A DNA stretch of 64,000 nt from Prinia subflava (taxonomy: Eukaryota > Chordata > Aves > Passeriformes > Cisticolidae). The position numbers and the translations under genes were made by a program. The stretch is from assembly GCF_021018805.1 (NCBI RefSeq), contig NC_086257.1, forward strand, positions 21,799,193 through 21,863,192. The letters are read 5' to 3'. Under the pieces are notes generated by a model. That model saw only the letters and a program-made list of their open reading frames with translations. It searched no databases and was not told where the DNA came from. Positions 1-10,255 of this stretch are shown here, in pieces; position 1 is the stretch's first letter; every line of letters starts with the position of its first letter.

Positions 1-3000
1 AAACCAGAGCGAAAAAAAAGGACTATTCATTCCAAGGACTGTATTTCCTTTTCATATGTTGCACTTCCTGGTGCCACAGAGCAGAGACAATAAGGAAATA
101 TTTGATGCCTTTTTACTCACTTTGTTTATGCACCTTGTGCATGTGACAACCAGTAACCACCAAACCCATCCTGCCAGTGTTCCTAGAAAGAGGGGCTGTG
201 GCTCACTGTCAGCAGCTAAGGTAGCACTGGAAATAAGGTGCAGGTGACCAGAGAGGAGGCAGGGATGGTGAGGGAAGAGGAAATGGGACACGTCTGATGG
301 ATTGCTGTCAGATCCTCGAGCAGAACGAGGCAAACAAATCAGCTCTGCTGGCACCTTTCTGCACAGGAATAATTTGGGACATCTGTTTTAACAGATGATT
401 GGTGCTTTTCATATACTAAATAGGCCCTGAATATGCTGTTCTCCTGCTTTCCTCTCCTTCTCCAGTGCTATACCAGTTATAAAAAAAAATATAAATGTAT
501 TTATACATGATATCAGCAAGCTAACGTGGCTAAATCACCTCTGTACACCTTGACCTCCTGCTTAGTCTCCTGTTTCAGAGGCTCAGTGTAAATTAAGGTG
601 CTGGCTTTACCCTTCAGGTCCCCACAGTCCCTCTGTGCTGCTGCTGCAGAAATGGCTGTGCTCCGTGGGTCGGTGAGGATCCAGCTGAAGCCTGCGAGGG
701 CTGGAGGGAGCAGTGTTGCTTTAGGCTCCCTGCCTGAGGAGTGACATATCAGAAGTAATAAGTCTGAGCCTGAGCTGATGTCTAACAGCATCGGAGAGGG
801 GCTGGAAGGCTGAACTCCTGCAAAAATGAGAGCAAGGAATTTAACAGCAGTAAAAAAGAGGTTAAGGAAAGAACAAAAAAGGAAAGGAAATAAAAGTGAT
901 ATGAATGGCTAGAAAAACAGCTATGTCCAAATATTAACCTCCACTGCTGTATTTTGACACTGGGCTGAGTTAATAGAAGTACATGGCTAATACACATTAG
1001 TTGGAAGAAGGTAGCTCATTTCAGAAAATATCTGGATCAACTTAACGTGAAAATGTATTAGCAGAAGATATTTTATGTATGTCCAAATATGCCAATACCT
1101 TGGAGACATATTCTGCAGGATGCCAGCAAGAGAAATATATTTGACTGGTGGGGGTTTCAGCCAAATTCTCTCATTCTTGGGGCTTCTTATCCTTTTCTTC
1201 TCCAAGATACCTTTTCCTCAGCCATCCGAGGAGCAGGAGCAGACAGAGCTGTACCTTCTGTCAGCTGCAGAAGCCTCACAGACAGCATTGGCTCGAAGGG
1301 TTTTTTCCTCTTCATTCTGTCAAGGTCTTCAGTGTCTAACCCTTAGAAGTGGAAAATAGTTTCTGTTCTTAAATAAGGATTTTTCTCTCCTTTTTGTACT
1401 TTGGTGTCTCCTTGGGGTTTGCATTCTTCCATAGGTATCATTTATTTCACAGCAAAGAATCGTGGTGAGACAGCCTGGCCTTTAATTTCTGGGAATATCT
1501 TTATAGGTTTGTTTTTGTGGCTATATAACAACATTATGTTATCTATCCATCTCTCATTCCACTTCCTGATATACAGAATTATCAGGACTATCCATCAGTC
1601 ACTCTTGTGTTTTCTAGCCCTCAGTGCTATATCAATTTTAAAGATATTTTTCCAGTATTACAGCTACACGGATCTTGGTGATAATTAAAAAATCGTATAA
1701 TATCTTTAAAAACTCTGTGAGATGTGCAACACCACCTGAGGAAAAGTAGATTTTAGACTGGAGTTATATCATTACTGGTTTCCTGAATGTTTGAGTGAAG
1801 AAAGGCAGTTGACTAAGACACATTTCTTTTTTAAGGAAAAAATAATCTAAAAGCAATATAGAAGAGCAGGACATCTGCTTTTGTAATTATGTACTAAGGA
1901 ACTGGGATTGTGCCCCACCTGATGTTGTCCTCTACAGCCTTCAAGTACCCAGACTGTCCAGCTGATTTCTCTCTGATAGCAACAGGATTTCTCAGGTTTT
2001 CAGAAGCTCACAGGATGTGTTCATGCACCTGACGTGTCAGATGGCCCGAGAGGGGAGGGACACGGGGCTGGTGGGAGATACAGGGGTGAAGGTCACTCAG
2101 TATAAAGAGAAAAGAAAGATTTTTAGGGTGATTGTGCATCTCCTGAGCTTCACCTGCACAGAGCAGTGCAGGGACCTGCTCAGCTGTGCCACATCACGGT
2201 GGAATTGGTTCCTCTATTTTACACTTGTTTGCAAGGTAATTAAGGAGCAGAAATGAGAGCTGTGTGCTGGGCAGAAGACAGGGTTCTCCCTTCCAAATCT
2301 TTTGCCGTTTGTCCTGTAGGACACCATGGAATGTGTTTTGTTCCCTGCTCCAGGTGAAGCTGTGTGTGGAGTCATGATCTCAGGTACTGCTCATGTAGTG
2401 GTGGGTTTGGGGCTGATTCTGGGCTTTGGCACAGTGTGCTGCTGCTTTTTGCTGCCTGCAGTGAAAATTTGGGGTATTTCCATCTCCTGAGTGAGTACAT
2501 GCTATAAGAAGAGTCCCAAGGTGTCATCCCAGGCCTGGTACCAAAATGTTATTTCTCCTGTAGTTTGGGCAGAAGCTACAAGAAGTGGTTTGATGTTTCC
2601 TTGAGAAATAACCACTTTTTTTTTTTTTTCCTGCAAAGTTTTCACTTGTTTAGTATTGTGTCTACTGGAACGGATTTTTTTTTTTCAGTGTTGGTTACAA
2701 AATCCCAAAGCAATGGGAGGAAGAGGTTTTTTTCCTCCCCTGTGTGCTTTTTCAGATCATGTTGGAGATTAGCTCGGGGGAATGACAAACCACTCTGTTC
2801 CCAGCACAGTCTCCCCATCCACAGCTAAAATGTTATGGGAATGGGTGTTGGATGCCACATCTACTTTCACTTTGTGCTGCAGCCTTTACTGCTGTACTTC
2901 TGCTGTTTCTCCTTCCAGCCCTGTGATTCTGTTTTGTTGTCTGTACTTTCCTTGATGTATTGAAACACTTACAAAAATGGGAAAAAATAATTAATTTCTG

Positions 3001-4119
3001 GCTGCAGGTTTGGGTAACCATCAGGCAGCAGAAGAACCCAGTGTGTTTCCTTCTGCCCTGGTGAGTTGTGTGTGAGAAGGGAGATGGTTTTAAGGGTCTG
3101 CCTTTTTCTTGAACACTCACAGTGTGCTGTGAGAGCTTCGCCTGTTGTGCTTGCAGTGGTGCAGGTGATTGAATAGCACCACCTCACTCTGGTTTTGGTT
3201 AATAAGCAAGAAAAGGTGTGCTAATCCTATAAGGGTGTCTGATAAAACCAGCAGGGCAGCCCCACAGAGGCTGTGCTGACCACAACAAGGGTGAGGGGTG
3301 TGTTGGAGGCTGCTGCTGATGAGGAGCACCCTCTGGAGAGGGCAGGAATTGCTGGAAGGCCTCTCTAGCTTCTTGTGCTGCCCTCAGTGCTGGGCTGGGG
3401 GAATTTCCCGTGTCGGTGCTGGTGTTTCCCACATTTATGGGAACCACAGGCTTCCCAAAGCCAGCAGCCACCTCTGCTCTGAGCAGTACCAGGAGCAGCA
3501 ACCTCTTGATCCACGCAGGGTGTGCTAGAGCTGCAGAGTGGGGGGGGTAACTTCTGCTCCTGATGCTTTGAAGATTTTTTTTTTCCATATAGAAAGGGGA
3601 CTCTGACGTGTGTCTGATGCCCCAGGTGAAAAAGCTGGCTGTGTTACAGGCTGGTGGGTGAAATTGTGTGTCAGTGTGTGTTCTAGCACCTCTTAGCTGG
3701 TGTATCCATGCTGGGGGTTCAGTGTGGTCCCAATTGCTGGACCTGTAAAGCCTGTGAAAAACCTGTAAATTAATTTCTGACCAGACTGAGGCATCATTCA
3801 CCATTTAAAAATTGTAAATCTGTGTTTATCCAACGTTAACAGATGTAACACAAATGAGTTCCTGTGTTGTCTGCTGGTCCACTAATGGCACTTGTTTGTA
3901 AGTGCTTTATGTTAACAGCTATTTGATGGTGCCCATTAGTTTTTCCTAGGTTAATGTTATATAATAAAATGAATGCTGGCCAAAAGCAATAGTAATACGA
4001 TAAACAAAAAATCCAAACGCTGGGTGAGAAATGTAGTGGAGCGAGGGCTGAACTCTGGTGGGAGTTTGGTTTAATCTAAAGGTTAAAAAATGTTATAATT
4101 TGGGTTTAAGTAAATTGGC
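1..4119. other. Non-coding unique sequence, no gene seen
   Basis: I see no supportable exon, RNA gene or recognisable interspersed repeat in this stretch. Open frames on both strands are short (the longest is about 200 codons, on the minus strand at 3199-3804) and show no family signature. The only local structures are a paired E-box palindrome at 380-397, a 14-base T run at 2616-2629 with a shorter one near 2680, and a G7 run near 3541. The text is mixed composition, typical of vertebrate intergenic or intronic DNA. Confidence 0.6.
380..397. promoter_or_regulatory. Palindrome of two inverted E-box-like CATCTG sites
   Basis: CATCTGTT and AACAGATG are perfect 8-base inverted arms separated by TT. 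Each arm contains CATCTG/CAGATG, an E-box hexamer of the type bound by bHLH factors such as TAL1, NEUROD and TWIST dimers. Seeing the inverted arms is direct; a regulatory role is inference, since an 8-base-arm palindrome can occur by chance in 64 kb. Confidence 0.25.
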
Positions 4120-4129
4120 TCTTTAGTCC

Positions 4130-4230
4130 CAGAGGCCTTGCTCTTGTACTTCTTGTGCCTCCAAAGCTCCCACTAATGCCGATGGGAGTCTTGGGCGCAC
4201 AAGAAATGCGGGTTCAGGTACTAAAGTTAC
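4130..4230. repeat. Ancient sauropsid-type interspersed repeat fragment
   Basis: The core GCTCCCACTAATGCCGATGG followed by GAGTCTTG and a GCGGGTTCAGG end resembles a widespread old amniote repeat. In that repeat the core reads roughly as a CCCATTGA-x-TCAATGGGAG near-palindrome followed by a 'gcaggat' tail. The copy is heavily diverged. It lies directly upstream of a better-preserved palindromic copy. The family name is not certain from memory. Confidence 0.4.
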
Positions 4231-4369
4231 AGATTGGCTTGGACCAAAACCCCTAATCCAAATACCTCCGGCTTTTGAAAGCATTTGCCAATTGGATTTG
4301 AATCTGGACACAAACATTGTGGCTTGAGCTCATCTGAGCTCACTTACATCTGTGTAAATCTGTAGTATG

Positions 4370-4540
4370 GCCCTGATCCAGCAAAGCACGTAAATATGTG
4401 CTTAATTTGACTTCAAGGGGACTATTGTGAGCTTAAAGCTAAGCATGTGTTTAAGTGCTTTGCTGGACTCAAGTCCAAATACATGGGAGTCAATGAAATG
4501 ACACCAAATAGTGCAGTGTAAGTGAGATCTGAAATGAACC
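4370..4540. repeat. Ancient palindromic interspersed repeat (MITE-like structure)
   Basis: Arms at 4375-4403 and 4441-4470 are imperfect inverted repeats of about 29 bases sharing an exact 13-base core (TCCAGCAAAGCAC and its complement), with a loop of about 37 bases. The right arm contains AAGCATGTGTTTAAGTGCTT. I recognise this as an old repeat common in sauropsid genomes, where copies read CTTAAGCATGTGCTTAAGTG; the exact library name is not certain. Terminal inverted arms suggest a non-autonomous DNA transposon or a fold-back element. The segment after the right arm (GAGTCAATGAAATGACACC) also matches a common old repeat phrase. Related copies in this window are at 51920-52130 and, more weakly, 31328-31405. 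Confidence 0.65.
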
Positions 4541-5989
4541 AAAATGTTTGCCTTTCTACCTGGAAATGAACACCCTGCTCACATCCTACGGATCCTGCGT
4601 GCACTTTGTATTTTCATCCATCTGCACATAATGTATTCTTTACAGTAACCTGTCCATTCAGTACAGTAAAAAAGGAAATATACTTTGAATTTTCCTGCTC
4701 TATTACTCATATTTCATGAAATGTGTTCTTATGCCAAGTGTCTGTTTATATATATTTATACATGTTGTTTCTTTATTGATATTGGCAAGATCCAAGAAGA
4801 AAAGAAATATTTTGCAGTTAAAAACTTGTAAACAGTTTTATCCCTCATTTAAAACCTTTTTTTAAGGAGTTTACCTGATGTTGTCAAATTACTTTAACTT
4901 GTTTTTGGTTTTGCCAGTCTGACCAATATGAAAAGTATTTTTTAAGCATTTAGGCTTGGTTTTAGCTGAAAATACACATTTTAAACATGTTTGCAATTAA
5001 CTGACACGTGAACATGCCCTTACACTCAAATGCTAAATGCCACTTTTGTACTTTAAATCCCACTTTTAGTGACTGCCATGCTACATAAAGCTGTCAATGA
5101 ATATTTTCACATGTATACATTAATACTGTTAAAAGATTTCTATTTCTTGTCAGCTGCTGCAGCTCACTGGAAAGAGAACACAAAAGGGTTAATTGAGCTC
5201 AGCCCTGCAAAGGTGGCAGAGGCATAGACTAGAACTGGGAATTAAACCCAAAACAAATACAACAAGAAATAGCCCTCGTGCCTCGGTATGACAACCACAA
5301 TGCAGACATAAAGAAGTGTAAGCTGCAAATGTCTGTAGGTTATTAATGAGGTAATAGAAGCAAAATTAGGTATCAGCAGGGTTTGGCTCTGTTTGAATAA
5401 AACTGAGATCTTTTATCTCAGAATATGCTAGGAAAGACTCATAAGCTGTGATTTGGTGGTCTAGGCTGTGCCCTTCTTGGTTGTGGGAGTTGACTCATGC
5501 CATTTAAACTCGCCAGTGTTTTCCACTCAGGGCAAACAGATGTGGGATCAGACATAGAGAATGGCTGGCGGGGAAAAGGGAAAAGGTTTGCATGGCAGCT
5601 TATGAGGAAAAATGCTTTTGTGTGCTTACTTTTGAATCAGAAGGATATTTTGCACTTCAGCTTTGTGTCTGGAAAGAAGACAGGATTTTCTTGCAAATCC
5701 AGTGTGGGGGAAGCACATAATGGCAGTGCTGAAACACCTCTGTGTCCAGCTGACCACTGCTCAGGCTGAGATTGGTTCTCTGCTGATTTCAGCAGCTATC
5801 CTTGGGATTTACTTCAGTCTGGATGAGGGCAAAGTATGATCACAGACTCTTGATCAAGTTCCAGTGCTTGTGCCCTGTATGAGTAAACTTTTCTCCAAAA
5901 TATTGGCAAAATACCCCTTTCCTGACTCTTAGAGAAGCTGACAGCCAGAGATGCAGCTGATGCGTTGTGTGGAGTGATCTGCTCTGCCC
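4541..5989. other. AT-rich to mixed unique sequence, no gene seen
   Basis: From about 4600 to 5150 the sequence is AT-rich with TATA-like runs (near 4750) but no recognisable repeat. The rest is mixed composition. The longest open frame is 90 codons (5497-5769, plus) with no family signature. The segment 5790-5870 faintly recalls the same old repeat class as 6005-6075, but it is too diverged to call. Confidence 0.55.
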
Positions 5990-6004
5990 CCATCCCTTCT
6001 CAGC

Positions 6005-6075
6005 CCCACTGTCACTGGAGAAAGTGGCAAAACTCCCATTAACTTTAATGGTGCAGAATCGACCCTAAATGGATA
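6005..6075. repeat. Ancient sauropsid-type interspersed repeat fragment
   Basis: The phrase GGCAAAACTCCCATTAACTT, followed by TAATGGTGCAGAATCGACCC, closely matches the old repeat whose intact form has an inverted CCCATTGA/TCAATGGG core and ends in a 'gcaggatttggccc'-like tail. It is a short, diverged copy; no ends or target duplications can be seen. Confidence 0.5.
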
Positions 6076-7140
6076 AGGTTTGTCTTTAAGAAAAATCACT
6101 GAGGGGTTCAATTACATCATAAATGTATTCAGTGGTTGTGAAGTGATTCTGGTGTACGTACAGCCAAACCCTGAATTCCTTCTCCAGTGCCTGGGTGAGG
6201 ATTGATTACAAATCCCGCTCTGAGTTACACCCCCGGAGCTGATGGCATTCCTCCCTGTTTCCTTGCATGGACAGTGCAGAGGCTGAGCTGCACAGAGCCC
6301 AACACACCCTGCTCCTGCTCCCCTTGCACAGGGGCTGGGAGGGATGGAGCCTGTCCCTGTGGGTCTACAAATCTCCCGGTGAGCTGGAGCGGCACCTGCG
6401 GGATGGTGGAGGCTGCACCAAGGGTGGGTTTGGCCCCTCAGCCTTTGAAGAGCTCTGGCATGATGTAATCCCAACCCTGTGAGCTGCTGCAGGACCCTGG
6501 GGTTGAGAGATGCCCTATAAATCTCTGTCCCTGGGTTCTGTTACCTGCCCGCTCTGTTACATGACTAATGACTTCAGGTAAAGAATGGGCAGTGCAGAAA
6601 CAGGTAATTAACAAAAACATCCTTCTGTGTTTTCTGCTCAGCTTCCGTGACTGGTGTTTTCAAAAGCTGGGCAGATATGATTTGTGGCCTCCCTCTTTCA
6701 CCAGCGCAGAGGCAGGGCTGGTTTGAAACCTGGCAATCCCTGAATGCTGCCCCAGTTTCCTGCTCTTGCATTTGATGCAGCCAGGGCTGGTTTGCCAGAG
6801 AGTCACTGGTATCCGCCTTGATGTGACGTTTTTGTGCCGTGGTTAAGTTGTTGGGTTTTTAAAGTTATTTATTTTTTTTTCCTGTAGCGTGGGTTGCTCT
6901 GAGAGTGGCCTGGTGCAAGTGCATTAGCAAAGTGAGCCTGCTGTAAAATATTGCTGCATCCAGCAGCCCTGTCAATAGGTCAAGCTATTTGTCCCATCCA
7001 GACAGGGTGTCTAGTTCTCCTGGCAGCATCCCTTGCTTTGGCATGGGAAAACCTGTTTTGTTTAGCACTAGGGAAACAATGTGTATAAATAGTAATGCTT
7101 GAATCTAAACACTCCTGTTGTCTTTATGCACAGGGTGCCG
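6076..7140. other. Unique sequence, no gene seen
   Basis: Overlapping open frames on both strands between 6112 and 6482 (up to 120 codons) come from a locally GC-richer stretch. They have no recognisable domain, no splice context that would make them exons, and no agreement on frame or strand. Nothing else stands out. Confidence 0.55.
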
Positions 7141-7169
7141 TGTTAGTGGTTATTTTATGATAGATTTCT

Positions 7170-7580
7170 TCTCCCCCCTCCCCTCCAAAGGACTCGAGTC
7201 CCAGCCTGCAGAATAGCTGCCGTTGAGTGGAAGCATTCCTGCTATTTTCCCCTCAATTCAGAGGAAGCAATGCACTTGTTGTGTTACCTTGGTGAATCGA
7301 AAGTGGTTTTCACTTCCCTTAATTAAGCCTGCTTTGGTGCTGGCCCCTCCAAGATGGAGAGCACAGCGCACTCAGGAGCGCTGCCGCTGATTTGAATTCC
7401 TAAATTCCTCTCCTTGCAAACTTCAAAGGCAAGTATATTGCTCTGTCTAAGAGGCACCAATTATGTAAACCCTGGGCTATTCAGAATGTTCCATAATTAT
7501 TTATTTTCAGCGAAAGAGGTTTTAACCCAAAGTAGACAGAAAACTGGCATTTCTCCAGTTATTAGATTCTATTGAAAATG
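7170..7580. promoter_or_regulatory. Candidate distal regulatory block
   Basis: Between a polypyrimidine tract (7168-7187) and about 7580 the sequence carries several developmental-factor-type motifs: CTTAATTAAG (palindromic homeodomain/LHX core), CACCAATTATGTAAACC (homeodomain next to a forkhead GTAAAC), and CCATAATTATTTATTTTC (homeodomain/MEF2-like AT core). It has no repeats or open frames of note. Calling it a conserved enhancer is inference from motif content alone; a cross-species alignment would decide. Confidence 0.3.
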
Positions 7581-7600
7581 GTATTAAACAATGGGCAGGG

Positions 7601-10079
7601 TAACATGGTAGATTAGTGTCCCTTCATCTTCCTGACCTGGGCATGTGTCAGAGCTGTACTGAGCTGACCAAAATTACTTTGATTTGATGGCCATTAAAGG
7701 TCAGGGGCAGAATGGGATCAGACGCCTCGGTTGAGGCTGAAGTACACAACATTATATATTGATAGTAATTAAGTTGTTTCATTTAATAAGCACCATCAGA
7801 TTTAAAGGCATTGTTACAGTATCGGGGCTGTGAGAAGGAGAGAGGCAGCCAGGATATGGGCTGGGGGAGAGAGGGAGAGAGAAAGGGTTCTGGAATGAGT
7901 GAAATGTGTCCCTGGAGTAATTTTTTATTTTATAAACTGAATGCAAACCTGATGGAGAACTATGGAAATGAGCAGTCATGCTGGATACATACACACACTC
8001 TCTCAATATTCCTATACTGTGGATAATGAAAAGTGCCTTCAGGGATGGGGTGGCCTTACCATTCATCAGTGCCATAGCCTTAAGTGGGTAATAACTAAGA
8101 GCTCCCATATCTAGTGTGTATATAAATTCTAGCTCCTCAGTATATTTGCTTCAGACTGTATTTAATTTATACAATTCCTTAGCTTTAAAGCTGTCAATTG
8201 ATAACATTCAATCTGTGAGCCTGACTGATAAAAGGGAAGGGAAGAAGTACTCTCTAGTGGCTAGAGCAGGGGAAGGGTGTGGGGGCCAAAGATGCAAGTG
8301 GTGCTTCTTCTAGGCCTTGCTCCAAGGCCAAATGACACCCCCTGCCCTCCCTCCCCAGGTTTTTTTTTTTTTTTTACCCTCTTGGGACACAAGCTGATCC
8401 CGCTGCTTGGCAGGTGTTGGATGTATCTAGAGTAGGGAGCCACCTGCCATGAGGATAAAGGTATCTCTCTCACCTCCAGCAGTGATGAGAATCTGCCTCT
8501 GACCCTTGTGAGTTTGGGAGATGCTGACAGTGGTGGCTTCTCTGCCACCCACACTCCAGAGATGCCTGCAGGGTTAATCCCTGTGTTTGGGAGGGTTGGT
8601 GATAAAGTCAACTGGCATTTGGAAGGAGCAAGGTAGCAGAGAAGCCTGCAGCATAGCAAAGTAAAAGGAGACTGATAATTGAGGGCTCAGCAGGAATTAA
8701 CTGCCCTGTGATGCACAGGTAGATGTTGAACTTGGGCAGCTTGTGCTCGTGCTGAGTTGGCTCTGCCCTCGGACACGGCAGAGATGGGGAGGTGAGTCTG
8801 TGACCGAGTGATGTGTTGGTCACTTAAACACTCCAAAGAGAGCCAAGCTCTCATACTACAATAAATTTGGAAAGTTGAAGGGAAAATGGCCAGGCAGTTT
8901 GGAGTTCAGCTTGTGAACCCAATATTGCACGTTTTTCACTGCACCAAACAAACTGTTACTAACAGGACCCTTTGTTCTTTACCCATATTTCAAATGCCCC
9001 TGTGTCAGGAAGGGACTGGTCCAGAGCTTGGCTCAGTTTCCCTTCATTGTAAGATGTACTGGTTCCTCCTGACCCCAAGCTGCTGCTGGGCTGCAAAGGC
9101 TTCCCAGCACCTGGCTGTCCCACAGGTGGCCTTTCTTGTGGCACAGTGACAACTCCTGCACGGCTGGCTGCCGTCACTGCCAGGACTCAGCTCTGCTGAG
9201 ACTCACAGAGGTGAAACTCTGCAGACACTGGTGATTCCCAAAGGCCATCCTGGTGTTGGTCCTGGTGTGAGGCACAGGGCTTTGCATCCCAGTTTGGGCT
9301 CTCTGGTGTGGAGGCAGTGAAATCACGTGGTGCTGCTGAGGGTTTGGCCAAGGCATTGGCCAGGGATGTCCACTGGGATCCATCACAGGGAAAGGGTGCA
9401 GCAGAGCAGGTGCAGACCTTGAGGAGAGCTGGTGTCTGTTTCTCTGGTAGAGGGTTACACACCTTGCTGATAGAAGGACCAGGAGGTTAACCTGGGTTTC
9501 AGGGTAATTTCTTCCACTATATGGGAGTTTGAGAAATGTCATGTCTTGCATGTGGGAGCTTTTTAAAAGTAATTTCATATATTGATTGGAAAGGAGCAAT
9601 CATGAGAGTGGACTGGTTGGGCACTTTGTAGATGAGGCATGCAGAGATTTGTTGTTACCAAAGCCTTGTGGTGGGTGCTGGTGTGGACTTGTGTGTTTGC
9701 TGGTTTGTGTGACAGGAAATCCCAGTTCCCATGGTGGTCAGTCAGTCAGTTCACTGAAGATTATCTATGCAACCTGGCTTCCAGAATTCATCTGAAACTC
9801 CCAAGAAATGCAGCTTGATAAGATTCTCTTTAATTCTGAGCTGCTCCACTAGAAGCCACTCAATGCTCAGGCTGCACTGCTGTAATTTGAATAAAAGGAA
9901 GAGGAGTAACCTACCAGTGGTGCCTGCGGGAGCAGTACAAATATTCTTACGATTGTGTAGGATGGTCTGAACCCAGATGGTGTTTTATAAGTTCAGCTGT
10001 AGTTTTAAAAGGCTGGAGCTTTGATGTTACTGTTGACAGGGGCCGTGGAGCAGAGCTCCCACAAAGTTTGCTGGCTTCA
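7601..10079. other. Non-coding sequence, no gene seen
   Basis: Contains a GA-rich run at 7855-7890 and a 16-base T tract at 8360-8375. The phrase GGCTCAGTTTCCCTTCATTG near 9030 faintly recalls a MIR core. Open frames reach 141 codons (9174-9599, minus) with no recognisable domain. No splice-bounded coding segment is recognised. Confidence 0.55.
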
Positions 10080-10084
10080 GGGAG

Positions 10085-10255
10085 CCGAGAGTGGAAATGA
10101 TTGCGTGAACTGGGAGGCGCCGGATCCGGCCGAGCAGGAAGCGTGGCGTGGGGCAGCAGTCCAGGAAGGGGATGCGAGGAGGAGTGGGCACGGCGTTCCT
10201 GGAAAGCCGGTCGTGAGGAAGAGCTCCTGGCCGTGGGTGGACACGGGAATGGAGG
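10085..10255. promoter_or_regulatory. Small CpG cluster
   Basis: About 15 CpG dinucleotides fall within roughly 170 bases, against a surrounding background where CpG is rare. The cluster includes GCGCCGGATCCGGCCGAG. This is shorter than a conventional CpG island. It could be a small unmethylated element, an orphan promoter or a remnant of GC-biased conversion. A 184-codon minus-strand frame (9947-10501) crosses it but shows no protein family features, so I treat it as a composition artefact. Confidence 0.35.

Noticed and set aside
3199..3804. 201-codon minus-strand open frame
   Set aside because: No recognisable domain; other frames in the same stretch are also open.
9020..9060. Possible MIR core (GGCTCAGTTTCCCTTCATTG)
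   Set aside because: Single short match without flanking support.
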